This document shows, piece by piece, positions 33,022 through 41,244 of a DNA stretch of 64,000 bases. The position numbers were made by a program, and so were the translations under genes. Origin of the DNA: Cloacibacterium sp047601505. Lineage in GTDB: Bacteria > Bacteroidota > Bacteroidia > Flavobacteriales > Weeksellaceae. The stretch lies in contig NZ_JASGJD010000001.1 in the NCBI RefSeq assembly GCF_047601505.1, positions 930,001 to 994,000 of the forward strand. The letters are read 5' to 3'. The notes below the pieces were generated by a model. It was not told where the DNA came from. It was given only the letters and a program-made list of their open reading frames with translations, and made no database searches. Positions within the stretch are counted from its first letter, which is position 1, and every line of letters begins with the position of its first letter.

Positions 33022-34098
33022 ATGAAATTCCTTACAGAGTATCGCGACCCAGAATTGGTGAAGTTTTATCTTTCTGAAATAGAAAAAACAGTTACCAAAC
33101 CTTGGAATATTATGGAAATATGTGGCGGACAAACGCATTCTTTGGTCAAAAACGGTTTATTAGAATTACTTCCAGATAAAGTAAGAATGATTCATGGGCC
33201 AGGTTGCCCAGTCTGCGTTACTTCAATTTCTTTGATTGATAAAGCAGTTGCTTTGATGGAAAAAGGAGTAATTTTGTGTTCTTTTGGAGATATGGTTCGT
33301 GTTCCGGGAAGCAAAAAATCTTTGCTTCAAGCAAAAGCGGATGGTGGTGATTTAAGAATTTTGTATTCTCCGTTAGAAGCGGTAAAAATTGCAGAAAAAA
33401 ATCCCGAAAAAGAGGTAGTTTTCTTTGCCGTTGGTTTTGAAACTACTGCTCCAAGTAATGCTTTAAGTGTTGTTCATGCTCAAAAATTAGGACTTAAAAA
33501 TTTCTCACTTCTGGTTTCTCACGTTTTGGTTCCACCAGCAATGGAAGCGATTTTAGATGATGAATTTTGTAATATTGATGCTTTTTTAGGAGCGGGACAT
33601 GTTTGCACTATTATGGGAACTTCAGAATATTTTCCTTTGGCAGAAAAGTATAAAATTCCGATTGTAGTTTCGGGATTTGAGCCAGCAGATTTGCTTCAAG
33701 CGATTTATCACGCCGTTTTGCAATTGGAAAAAGGCGAACATAAAGTAGAAAATTGCTACGAAAGATTAGTAAAAGACGAAGGAAATATTCCTGCTCAAAA
33801 AGTAGTGAACGAAATTTTTGAAATTGGAACTCAAGAATGGCGCGGAATAGGCAGTATCCCAGAAAGTGGTTTGGTAATGAAAGATAAATATGCAGAATTT
33901 GATGCTGCTAGAAAATTTTCTATTGAAAATTCTGAAAAAAGAGAAGAAAATCTTTGTATTGCCGGCGAAATTCTGAAAGGAATTAAAAAGCCTTTTGAAT
34001 GTCCTCAATTTGGAAAAACCTGCAATCCCGGTAATCCACTTGGTGCACCTATGGTTTCGTCTGAAGGCGCTTGTGCAGCATATTTTCATTATTCTTAA
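33022..34098 (+). CDS. hypD: Hydrogenase formation protein HypD
   Basis: 358 residues. Scaffold with HypC where the Fe(CN)2CO group is assembled. MEICGGQTHS (Cys34), HGPGCPVCV (Cys62, Cys65), AFLGAGHVCTIMG and a C-terminal cluster region with CIAGEILKG, FECPQFGKTC and NPLGAPMVSSEGACAAY supplying the [4Fe-4S] ligands. Completes the HypA-F set, but is displaced about 5.5 kb from hypF by nikR, the TonB receptor gene and the ClC gene. Followed by a nickel permease gene. Confidence 0.96.
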   Translation: MKFLTEYRDPELVKFYLSEIEKTVTKPWNIMEICGGQTHSLVKNGLLELLPDKVRMIHGPGCPVCVTSISLIDKAVALMEKGVILCSFGDMVRVPGSKKSLLQAKADGGDLRILYSPLEAVKIAEKNPEKEVVFFAVGFETTAPSNALSVVHAQKLGLKNFSLLVSHVLVPPAMEAILDDEFCNIDAFLGAGHVCTIMGTSEYFPLAEKYKIPIVVSGFEPADLLQAIYHAVLQLEKGEHKVENCYERLVKDEGNIPAQKVVNEIFEIGTQEWRGIGSIPESGLVMKDKYAEFDAARKFSIENSEKREENLCIAGEILKGIKKPFECPQFGKTCNPGNPLGAPMVSSEGACAAYFHYS

Positions 34099-34108
34099 TT
34101 AGTGGATT

Positions 34109-34154
34109 CCCCTCTTCCAGAGGGGTGTCAAAATCTTTGATTTTGACGGGGTGT
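34109..34154. repeat. Double-dyad repeat element between hypD and the nickel permease
   Basis: CCCCTCT-tcc-AGAGGGG (34109-34125) directly followed by GTCAAAATC-ttt-GATTTTGAC (34127-34147) and GGGGTGT. Two hairpins in tandem framed by GGGG-TGTC and GAC-GGGGTGT. It looks like a dispersed flavobacterial intergenic repeat (from memory), and may also limit read-through. Confidence 0.6.
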
Positions 34155-34196
34155 AAAAAAATATTGAATTTTCAATTTCAAACTTCAAATAAATTA

Positions 34197-34802
34197 ATGT
34201 TTAAAATATTACTTACCATATATTCTGGATTAGAACACGCTTTTGAAGCCGACCACTTGTTGGCGGTAAATACTTTGGTTTCTCATAGAGAAAATTTAAA
34301 ACAATCTCTTAAAGACGGTGTTTTCTGGGGAATTGGTCATACTACTACCATTTTTTTTGTCGGAATTTTAATGATTGGATTCAAATTCAATATTGGAGAA
34401 AATGTTTTTAAAAATTTCGAAGCTGGAGTTGGTGTTATGTTGATATTTCTAGGTTTTTATAGAGTTTATAAACTCTATTTCCCGAAAAAACACACACATA
34501 CTCATAACACTTCCAGAGCCGCTTTTGGTGTAGGATTAATTCACGGTTTGGCTGGCAGTGGAGCTTTGGTAGTTTTGGTTATTTCGCAAATGAAAACGCC
34601 TTTCGAAGGTTTAATGTATATTCTCATTTTTGGATTAGGCTCTATTTTCGGGATGTTTTTGGCAGCGTATTTGTTCAGCATTCCTTATACCAAATCGCTT
34701 TTAAAATCTAAAAAATTACAAGCTAGTTTGGTGATTATTTCCTCTATACTTTGTATCGTTTACGGAGGAAAAGTGGTTGTTGAAAATTTAGGGTTACTTT
34801 AG
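34197..34802 (+). CDS. NiCoT/NicO-like nickel permease
   Basis: 201 residues with start at ATG 34197 (MFKILLTIYSGLEHAFEADH); an open frame back to 34071 runs through the hypD end and the repeat and is not credible. EHAFEADHLLAVNTLV carries the HxxxxDH nickel signature of NiCoT permeases in the first helix. About six membrane helices, with a His-rich loop (KKHTHTHNTS) and a second GVGLIHGLAGSGAL motif. Probably imports nickel across the inner membrane for HyaB; cobalt is possible. Confidence 0.85.
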   Translation: MFKILLTIYSGLEHAFEADHLLAVNTLVSHRENLKQSLKDGVFWGIGHTTTIFFVGILMIGFKFNIGENVFKNFEAGVGVMLIFLGFYRVYKLYFPKKHTHTHNTSRAAFGVGLIHGLAGSGALVVLVISQMKTPFEGLMYILIFGLGSIFGMFLAAYLFSIPYTKSLLKSKKLQASLVIISSILCIVYGGKVVVENLGLL

Positions 34803-34805
34803 AAT

Positions 34806-35637
34806 TTATTCTTTTTTGTAATAAGAAACATATTCCCCAACTAATTTATACCCCGAATTAATAAAAGATTTATTAGAATAAATATTATTACCATCAGTAT
34901 ATAGCATACATTCTTTAAATCCATTAAATAGAAGTCCTTTAGTTACTTCATAAACAATTGAAGTGCTGATTTTTTTATTTCTAAAATTTTGGTCAACATA
35001 TACAAATCCAATTAATGGGAAATCAAAGTCATCATAATTAACTTGCAAAATTGCCACAGGATTACTCTCAATATTCCATTGAAATAAATTTTTTTTCATT
35101 ATACCATTCATTACAACATTAATCCCATATGATTTTGGCTCAATTTTCCCATAAAATTCTTCATTAAATTTATTGGTGAAATCAGCTAATCTCATTAAAA
35201 AATTTTCATCAGCCATTTCTAAATTTCCACCCGCCTTTTCAAAGTTATTTGTTATTTTATCACATTTATAATATTTTCTAAATTTTATAGTATCAAATGA
35301 AGCATCATATTTTTCAAAAATATTTTGGATTATATTTTTTTGTTCCTGAAAAAGTAAACCTTTTGAAATTATCAAATTTTAATTCTTGAATTAATAAACT
35401 AATAATATGTTCATTTTCATTATTTGCATAAAGAAGACATTCATCTTTTTTCCATAAACAGAAAGTATAGTCTTCTTTTTCGTTTATATAAAAGAATTTT
35501 TCAAATGGCTCTTTGCTTTTTGCAATTTTTTTAATTGATTCTTCAAGATAATAATAAAGAAAAGGATTATAATCTTTTATTTCGTCAGTAATATCAAAAT
35601 ATTCCTGAAAATTCCTAAAATATTTTAATTGACACAT
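34806..35637 (-). pseudogene. GNAT family N-acetyltransferase, frameshifted
   Basis: Two overlapping frames encode one protein. The upstream part (from ATG 35637) reads to FTFSGTKKYNPKYF and stops; the downstream part resumes with NIIQNIFEKYDASF and contains the acetyltransferase core LIGFVYVDQNFRNKKISTSI and SNKSFINSGYKLVGEY, an FR47-type acetyl-CoA site. The break is a run of seven T at 35335-35341 (A7 on the coding strand); six would restore a 276-residue protein. Either a real homopolymer mutation or a sequencing error. Three bp from the convergent permease gene. Confidence 0.75.
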
Positions 35638-35654
35638 AATAAATTTATTAATTT

Positions 35655-36437
35655 TTACAAAACAAGATGTTTCGGCAAATTATGCAACAACTCCGTGTTA
35701 ATAATTTCTGCACAAATTGTAGGTTTTTCCCAATGTCCATTGTGTCCACAATCGAGAACGTAAGTTTTAATGTTGGTTTTTTCAGGGATTATTTTGAGAG
35801 GATTTTCGGTTTTTACTGCATTGTCATATTTTCCTGCAATAATGAGGATTTTTGTATCTAAAGTTTCTAAAATTTCAGTTCGGTTTGGTCTTTCTGCCAT
35901 TCCTAATTGAGCTGCTTTTACGCCTTCTTTGTTGGTAGATTTAGCAATTTTTTTTGCCAATTCTATTTTTCCTTCCAAAATATCTTTTTCATTATTGTTA
36001 AAAAGATTTGGGATGCTTGCGTTGACAAAAGTTTCAAAATTTTCATCAATAACAGCTGTGCTACGTCTTCTGATTTGCTTTTTCTCTTCGTCGTCTGCAA
36101 GAGTTGTGGAAAAAAATAAGGTTAAACTTTCTATCAATTCTGGAAATTTTTCGGCAAAAGCCAAAGAAACATAACCGCCCATGGAATGTCCTAAAGTATT
36201 GATTTTGTTTGCGTTGATGATATCTACAACTTCTTTCACTTTTTCTGCCATCATTTCCATTGAATGAATAGAATGGTAAATTTCGGATTTTCCGTGTCCT
36301 GGTAAATCTATTTTTACAAGCGTGAAATCTTTAGAAAAATGATTTTCCATATCGCTCCAAATGGTGTTATTTTCCATAAAACCATGAAGTAAAACCAATA
36401 TTTTTTTTCCGTTTCCAGAAATTTCGTAGTGTAACAT
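35655..36437 (-). CDS. Alpha/beta-hydrolase
   Basis: 260 residues from ATG 36437 (MLHYEISGNG); an upstream in-frame TTG lies inside a tandem repeat and is rejected. Oxyanion motif LLHGFMENNTIW, nucleophile elbow LGHSMGGYVSLAF, acidic residue in IIAGKYDNAV, catalytic His near CGHNGHWEKP. Cytoplasmic, about the size of BioH/MhpC-like esterases. Substrate unknown. Confidence 0.85.
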   Translation of the reverse strand: MLHYEISGNGKKILVLLHGFMENNTIWSDMENHFSKDFTLVKIDLPGHGKSEIYHSIHSMEMMAEKVKEVVDIINANKINTLGHSMGGYVSLAFAEKFPELIESLTLFFSTTLADDEEKKQIRRRSTAVIDENFETFVNASIPNLFNNNEKDILEGKIELAKKIAKSTNKEGVKAAQLGMAERPNRTEILETLDTKILIIAGKYDNAVKTENPLKIIPEKTNIKTYVLDCGHNGHWEKPTICAEIINTELLHNLPKHLVL

Positions 36438-36452
36438 AACTTTAATTTTTTG

Positions 36453-36480
36453 TTTCAAGTTTCAAGTTTCAAGTTTCAAG
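36453..36480. repeat. Heptamer tandem repeat TTTCAAG x4
   Basis: Four perfect copies of TTTCAAG, directly upstream of the hydrolase start (on its 5' side) and after the neighbouring lipoprotein gene. Confidence 0.9.
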
Positions 36481-36498
36481 GGTTTTCTTTACTTCAAC

Positions 36499-37002
36499 CT
36501 ATTTCCAAATATCAATATAATCTACAAATCCTTCAGAATTTACTTTTTCTTGAAGTCTGAAGAAATTTCCTTTGCCTTCATTAGCAAAAGTGTTGCTTTT
36601 CTTTTTGGTGTGCGAAACTCCGTTTATTTTTTGAGAAATTGTTCCGTAGAAATTGATGTGTTTTTTAGAAACCCGGTCTGCTTTTCCGTCAATTACTAAA
36701 GAATTTTTTCCAGATTTAGCACTTCCTTTTACGTCATAACCATCGCTCATTATTTTGGTGAAAGTTACAATTCCCGAGAAAGAAAGACCTTCGTCATTGG
36801 TGAAAGTAAGTTTGTGAGCTCCGCTTAAATCATCAAAATGATTCTTGCTGTTCAAAGCTCTAATGCTATCGTTGTGCTTAGAAATGGTAGCGTTGATGGA
36901 GTCTATAATTTTAGCACTGTCCACAGTTTTAGAAGAATCGTTTGCAACTTTGTTACACGAGACCATTGCAATAGCCAAAAGAATAAAAAAAAGTTTTTTC
37001 AT
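36499..37002 (-). CDS. Predicted lipoprotein of unknown function
   Basis: 167 residues. Lipoprotein signal MKKLFFILLAIAMVSCNK with the lipobox cysteine at residue 16. A helical segment follows (SAKIIDSINATISKHNDSIR), then a beta-rich region with FSGIVTFTKIMSDGYDVKGS. I do not recognise a family. A minus-strand TAAATTTG box lies at 37030-37037. Confidence 0.7.
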   Translation of the reverse strand: MKKLFFILLAIAMVSCNKVANDSSKTVDSAKIIDSINATISKHNDSIRALNSKNHFDDLSGAHKLTFTNDEGLSFSGIVTFTKIMSDGYDVKGSAKSGKNSLVIDGKADRVSKKHINFYGTISQKINGVSHTKKKSNTFANEGKGNFFRLQEKVNSEGFVDYIDIWK

Positions 37003-37029
37003 GGTTCTATTTTTTTAATTGAATTGATA

Positions 37030-37037
37030 CAAATTTA
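37030..37037 (-). promoter_or_regulatory. Promoter -7 box of the lipoprotein gene
   Basis: Minus strand TAAATTTG, exact TAnnTTTG, 28 bp before the ATG. Confidence 0.55.
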
Positions 37038-37083
37038 GAACAAAAGTTTTTAAAATTGATGTGAATTTTTCTTTAAAAACACA

Positions 37084-37117
37084 AAAAAGAGGTTGCTAAT
37101 AGAAACAACCTCTTTTT
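37084..37117. terminator. Terminator of dsbD
   Basis: AAAAAGAGGTTG (37084-37095) / CAACCTCTTTTT (37106-37117), 12-bp stem, 10-nt loop, T-rich on both strands. Confidence 0.85.
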
Positions 37118-37137
37118 ATAATGACTGAAATAAATTT

Positions 37138-39180
37138 CTATTTCTGATTTTTGTAAAACTGGATGCCACAATCTAAGAATTTTTTGAAATCTTCTTTTGG
37201 CATATATCCAGAAACCGGCGTGTTAATAACCTTTCCGTCCGGTGTTACCAAAACGTAGTGAGGCTGAGAATTGTTATTAAAATTCACTTGTTGAAACATA
37301 CTCCATTTGTCACCAATGGTTTTAATTTTTTTCATTTGTCCGTTGCCCATATCAATTTTGGTTTGTTCGGCTTCTGGCAATTCTTCTTTGTCATCCACAT
37401 AAAGTGAAGCCAAAATTACTTCGTTTTGAAGTGTAGGAAGTACATCAGGTTGGCTCCAAACAAATTCTTCCATTTTTCTACAATTTTCGCAACCAAAACC
37501 AGTAAAATCTATCAAAACAGGTTTGTTTTCTTTTTTGGCAAGTTCTATTGCTTTATAATAATCGTGTTCTGGGTGCATCCCTAAGATTCCGTCTTTTTCA
37601 TCGTGAAAATAACTTACATTAATCGGAGGCAAAATACCAGAAAGAAGCTGTAATTTTGGTCTTTCCGCAGGAATTAAGCCTTGAAATAAATAAACGAAAA
37701 ATCCAAAAGTTAAAATTCCCAAAACTTTTCTGCTGGTAGATATTTTAGCATTTTTGTCATCGTGAGGGAATTTTATTTTTCCAAATAAATACAATGCTAA
37801 TGCAATAGCGATTACAATCCAAATTCCAACAAAAAGTTCTCTTTTTAACAAGAAAGTTTTAGAAACTAAATCTGCTTTTGATAAGAATTTAAGTGCTAAA
37901 GCCAATTCTATAAAACCAAGAACTACTTTTACAGTATTCATCCAACCACCAGATTTTGGTAAACTTTGCAACGCTTGAGGAAATAATGCTAACAATCCAA
38001 AAACAATTGCCCAACTTAACCCAAAACCTGCTAAAGCAAAGGTTAATAGCAAAGGAACGTTTTGTGAACTAGAAGCCACGCCTCCTAATAAACTTCCCAA
38101 AATTGGTCCGGTACAAGAGAAGGAAACGATAACTAAAGTGAGCGCCATAAAGAAAATTCCGATTAAACCGCCAGCTTCTTCTGCTTTTGCAGATTTGTTG
38201 GCAATCCAACTTGGGATGGTAATGTCGTAATATCCGAAAAAGCTCAATGCAAAGAATAAAAATATGGCGAAAAAGAATAAATTTAACCAAATATTAGTAG
38301 AAATTTGATTGAAAATATTCCCAGAAATTCCATCAATAATATGAAAAGGAACACTTAGTAACACAAAAATTACAAGGATGAAAAATCCGTAAATTAAAGC
38401 GTCTCTTTTTCCTTTTGCTTTATTTTTTTGACCTTTTGTAAAGAAAGAAACCGTCAACGGAATCATCGGGAAAACGCATGGTGTAAGCAATGCAATTAAA
38501 CCACCAATAAATCCTAATACAAAAATCCAAAGGTTACTTTCTCTGTTTTCGGTATTTTTTGTTCCACAATCTGTTAACGGATTTTTGAAATCTAAACTGT
38601 TTACTTTTATTCCTTCGTGTTGTGCTGGTGCAGAAACCGTAGTAGAAACTATTGTTTCAGCCGTTTTTGTACTGTCTTTTGTAAGGGTTTCTTTTGTCGT
38701 TTTTTCTTCTGTATTTGTTGCAGAAATTCCTTCAATTTTTTTCTCAAATTCTAGCGTTTCTGGTGCTAGACAAACCTTTTCGTTACATGTTTGATAAGTA
38801 ACTTCAGCGGCAATAGTACTGCCTTTTTCAGGATTTTTGAGTTTAAATTTTTGTTTAAAAACTACATTTCCAGACAATGTGGTAAGGTTTGCAGCAAAAG
38901 CTTCGGAGTAAGAAGTTTCTTTTTTGCCACTTTCTGTAGCTTTTCCTATTAATTCTATGTCTTTAGAAATAATTTTTATTTCTGTAGGAATTGCGCCAAC
39001 TTCTGGGTCTATATCTTTGGAGTATATGTGCCAACCGTTGTCTATTTTTGCAGTGATAATGGCTTCGTAGAGGTTGTCTCCGGTAGATTTTATATCATAA
39101 TTTAGCTTTACGTGTTTTTCTATTTGTGCAAAAAATAATTGAGTTGCAACAGCGAAAAACAATAGCAGAAATTTCTTCAT
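37138..39180 (-). CDS. dsbD: Thiol:disulfide interchange protein DsbD family
   Basis: 680 residues. Signal peptide; N-terminal DsbD-alpha-like domain with YQTCNEKVCLAPE; a Thr/Ser-rich linker; eight-helix membrane domain with LLTPCVFPMIPLTV and FSCTGPILGSLLGG, the redox cysteines; C-terminal periplasmic thioredoxin domain with FTGFGCENCRKMEEF. Carries electrons from cytoplasmic thioredoxin to periplasmic thiol proteins, for example for cytochrome c maturation. A minus-strand TACTTTTG box lies at 39200-39207. Confidence 0.92.
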   Translation of the reverse strand: MKKFLLLFFAVATQLFFAQIEKHVKLNYDIKSTGDNLYEAIITAKIDNGWHIYSKDIDPEVGAIPTEIKIISKDIELIGKATESGKKETSYSEAFAANLTTLSGNVVFKQKFKLKNPEKGSTIAAEVTYQTCNEKVCLAPETLEFEKKIEGISATNTEEKTTKETLTKDSTKTAETIVSTTVSAPAQHEGIKVNSLDFKNPLTDCGTKNTENRESNLWIFVLGFIGGLIALLTPCVFPMIPLTVSFFTKGQKNKAKGKRDALIYGFFILVIFVLLSVPFHIIDGISGNIFNQISTNIWLNLFFFAIFLFFALSFFGYYDITIPSWIANKSAKAEEAGGLIGIFFMALTLVIVSFSCTGPILGSLLGGVASSSQNVPLLLTFALAGFGLSWAIVFGLLALFPQALQSLPKSGGWMNTVKVVLGFIELALALKFLSKADLVSKTFLLKRELFVGIWIVIAIALALYLFGKIKFPHDDKNAKISTSRKVLGILTFGFFVYLFQGLIPAERPKLQLLSGILPPINVSYFHDEKDGILGMHPEHDYYKAIELAKKENKPVLIDFTGFGCENCRKMEEFVWSQPDVLPTLQNEVILASLYVDDKEELPEAEQTKIDMGNGQMKKIKTIGDKWSMFQQVNFNNNSQPHYVLVTPDGKVINTPVSGYMPKEDFKKFLDCGIQFYKNQK

Positions 39181-39199
39181 TTTTAATTTTTTAGAATTA

Positions 39200-39207
39200 C
39201 AAAAGTA
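39200..39207 (-). promoter_or_regulatory. Promoter -7 box of dsbD
   Basis: Minus strand TACTTTTG, exact TAnnTTTG, 20 bp before the ATG. Confidence 0.55.
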
Positions 39208-39273
39208 AAAAAAACGAGTGACTAAAAACGTTAAAGACTTCTTAAGGTTTTTAAATCTTTACAGTAGAAAATA

Positions 39274-40200
39274 TCAATTTCTCTTTTTACAATAGATTTC
39301 TGTTCTCTTAATACTGATTTCGTGGGAGTTGCTTCTAAAGAATTTTCCGTTTTCAGAAGAAATTACTTTTTCTATTTCAATGCCCGTGAAACCAAGTTTT
39401 CTAATGATTTCTACAATGATGGTTTTATGTTTTTTCAGTAATTTTTCTTTGTCTAAAACAAATTCTTTTTCGTCTCCACTTATTAAGATTTCTTCAAATG
39501 TTTTTTGAATTTCTTCCTGAAAAAACTGGTTTGCACTATTAAGATAAGAAAGACTTTCTTGGAATTGATTCAAAAAATTAGGAAAAATTTCTAATAATTT
39601 GGGCGTTAGATGGTGTCTGATTTTATTTCTTTGATAATCGTCTTTTTTGTTGCTAATATCTTCTCGGTAATCAATATTATTTTCTTTGGCAAAATCGTAA
39701 ATTTCGTTTTTAGAAACATTTAATAAAGGTCTCAGAATTCTATTTTCATTTTTAGGAATTCCGCTTAAACCTTTAATTCCAGAACCTCTAGAAAGATTAA
39801 TGAAAAAGGTTTCTAACTCGTCATTTAAGTGATGAGCCGTAACAATGTAATCTAAGTTTTCTTTTTCTAAAATATTGAAAAAAAATTCGTAACGAATTTC
39901 TCTTGCCCAATTTTGTAGAGATTTCATGTTAGATTTTTCATCGTCAGAAATATCTCTTAAATGAAATTTAAGATTGTTTTCAGAACAAAATTTTTCTACT
40001 AATTTTTGGTCCAGATTAGAATCTTCGCCTCGAAAATGATAATTAACGTGAGCTATTTCAAATTTCAAATGATTAATTTCAAATAGCGAGGACAAAACCA
40101 TAGAGTCTGCACCTCCACTTACAGCCAAAAGAAATTTTTTGGAAGGATTGTTTCCTGCCAATTCAATTAAATTTTTCTTAAAATTGTTAAAGTCTACCAA
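39274..40200 (-). CDS. tilS: tRNA(Ile)-lysidine synthase
   Basis: Attaches lysine to C34 of the AUA-reading tRNA-Ile, an essential modification. PP-loop LLAVSGGADSMVLSSLF; HVNYHFRGEDSN; VTAHHLNDELETFFINLSRG; and RPLLNVSKNEIYDFAKEN. No ATG is available. TTG 40200 is chosen (MVDFNNFKKNLIELA) because the more upstream TTG at 40221 lies inside the -7 promoter box TATCTTTG and could not be in the mRNA. About 308 residues, a short form lacking part of the C-terminal domain of E. coli TilS. Confidence 0.88.
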   Translation of the reverse strand: MVDFNNFKKNLIELAGNNPSKKFLLAVSGGADSMVLSSLFEINHLKFEIAHVNYHFRGEDSNLDQKLVEKFCSENNLKFHLRDISDDEKSNMKSLQNWAREIRYEFFFNILEKENLDYIVTAHHLNDELETFFINLSRGSGIKGLSGIPKNENRILRPLLNVSKNEIYDFAKENNIDYREDISNKKDDYQRNKIRHHLTPKLLEIFPNFLNQFQESLSYLNSANQFFQEEIQKTFEEILISGDEKEFVLDKEKLLKKHKTIIVEIIRKLGFTGIEIEKVISSENGKFFRSNSHEISIKRTEIYCKKRN

Positions 40201-40218
40201 TTTGCGGTATGTTTTTTG

Positions 40219-40226
40219 CAAAGATA
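40219..40226 (-). promoter_or_regulatory. Promoter -7 box of tilS
   Basis: Minus strand TATCTTTG, the best form of TAnnTTTG. It lies back to back with the ompA-like promoter and decides the tilS start. Confidence 0.65.
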
Positions 40227-40250
40227 AAGCTTATAAAGAAAACCTTTTTG

Positions 40251-40258
40251 TAAATTTG
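40251..40258 (+). promoter_or_regulatory. Promoter -7 box of the OmpA-like gene
   Basis: TAAATTTG, 28 bp before the ATG, in the divergent gap with tilS. Confidence 0.6.
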
Positions 40259-40285
40259 AAATCAATTTAATATAAAAATAATTTT

Positions 40286-41119
40286 ATGAGAATTTTTAAA
40301 ATCTTAACAATTGCAGTGATGGGGCTTTCTCTTACGTCATGCGTAAGCAAGAAACAATACGAAGCTTTAAATCTTAATTACAAACAATGTATTGAAGGAG
40401 CTGCTGAAAGACAAAGACAAATTCAGGATTTGCAATCTGCTAACTCTGGTCTTATCAGCGAAAACAATCTATTGAAAGATCAAAATACAGCTTTGAAATC
40501 TTCTTTAGACGCTTGTTTGTCTAACACAGGCAAATCTTCTGCTAACATAGACAAGCTAATTGGAGAAATTAATTCTTCTAATGATTATATCAAGAGATTA
40601 ATCTCTACAAATGCTAAAAACGATAGTTTAAACTTAGCTTTATCTAATAAATTGAAAAGAAGTTTAGATAATGTAGCAGATGCAGATGTAAACGTAAAAG
40701 TTTTGAAAGGTGTTGTAATGATTTCTTTATCAGACAAAATGCTTTACAAATCTGGAGACTACAATATTTTGCCAGCAGCACAAGAAGTACTAGGAAAAGT
40801 AGCTAAAGTAATTAACGATTATGATACTTACAGTGTTTTAATTGAAGGTAATACAGATAATGTTCCTTTAGCTTCTGCTAATTTACCAAAAGACAATTGG
40901 GATTTATCTGCTCTTAGAGCAACTTCTATGGCGAAAGTTCTTCAAACACAATTTGGTGTTAATCCTAACAGAATTACAGCTGGTGGTAGAAGTGAGTACA
41001 ATCCTAAAACAACTAATGCTTCAGTTTCTGGTAGAGCAGAAAACCGTAGAACAGAAATCATCATTATGCCTAAGCTAGATGAATTTATGAAATTAATGGA
41101 CATTGCTCCTAAAAAATAA
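40286..41119 (+). CDS. OmpA-family lipoprotein
   Basis: 277 residues. Lipobox LSLTSC gives a lipidated Cys19; a coiled-coil region (about 25-120) with RQRQIQDLQSANSGL; C-terminal OmpA domain (about 135-265) with IEGNTDNVPL, NWDLSALRATSMAKVL and GRAENRRTEIII, the peptidoglycan-binding core (NxxLSxxRA and RRTEI). Likely ties the outer membrane to peptidoglycan. Monocistronic, with clear promoter and terminator. Confidence 0.92.
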   Translation: MRIFKILTIAVMGLSLTSCVSKKQYEALNLNYKQCIEGAAERQRQIQDLQSANSGLISENNLLKDQNTALKSSLDACLSNTGKSSANIDKLIGEINSSNDYIKRLISTNAKNDSLNLALSNKLKRSLDNVADADVNVKVLKGVVMISLSDKMLYKSGDYNILPAAQEVLGKVAKVINDYDTYSVLIEGNTDNVPLASANLPKDNWDLSALRATSMAKVLQTQFGVNPNRITAGGRSEYNPKTTNASVSGRAENRRTEIIIMPKLDEFMKLMDIAPKK

Positions 41120-41141
41120 ATTTGCTCTTTTGCAATAAACT

Positions 41142-41176
41142 AAAACCTTCAAGGAAATTTCTTTGAAGGTTTTTTA
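41142..41176 (+). terminator. Terminator of the OmpA-like gene
   Basis: AAAACCTTCAAGGAA (41142-41156) pairs, with one wobble, with TTCTTTGAAGGTTTT (41159-41173), followed by T. Confidence 0.85.
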
Positions 41177-41202
41177 TTTTGATGAAATTTGTTTAAAAAC
41201 TG

Positions 41203-41210
41203 TAAATTTG
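41203..41210 (+). promoter_or_regulatory. Promoter -7 box of the O-methyltransferase gene
   Basis: TAAATTTG, 35 bp before the ATG. Confidence 0.55.
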
Positions 41211-41244
41211 TAAAAATTTTACATTACAATCGTCTAATTAGCCA

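Noticed and set aside
34071..34196. Extended N-terminus of the nickel permease starting inside hypD
   Set aside because: The frame runs through the hypD end and a hairpin repeat; the conserved first helix begins at ATG 34197.
18010..34802. Hydrogenase block as a recent genomic island
   Set aside because: No integrase, tRNA, direct end repeats or clear shift in codon use at its edges; composition matches the neighbours apart from small repeats.
35314..35637. Separate 107-residue protein upstream of the acetyltransferase
   Set aside because: Its last residues diverge right at a T7 run and the true continuation is in the other frame; better explained as one frameshifted gene.
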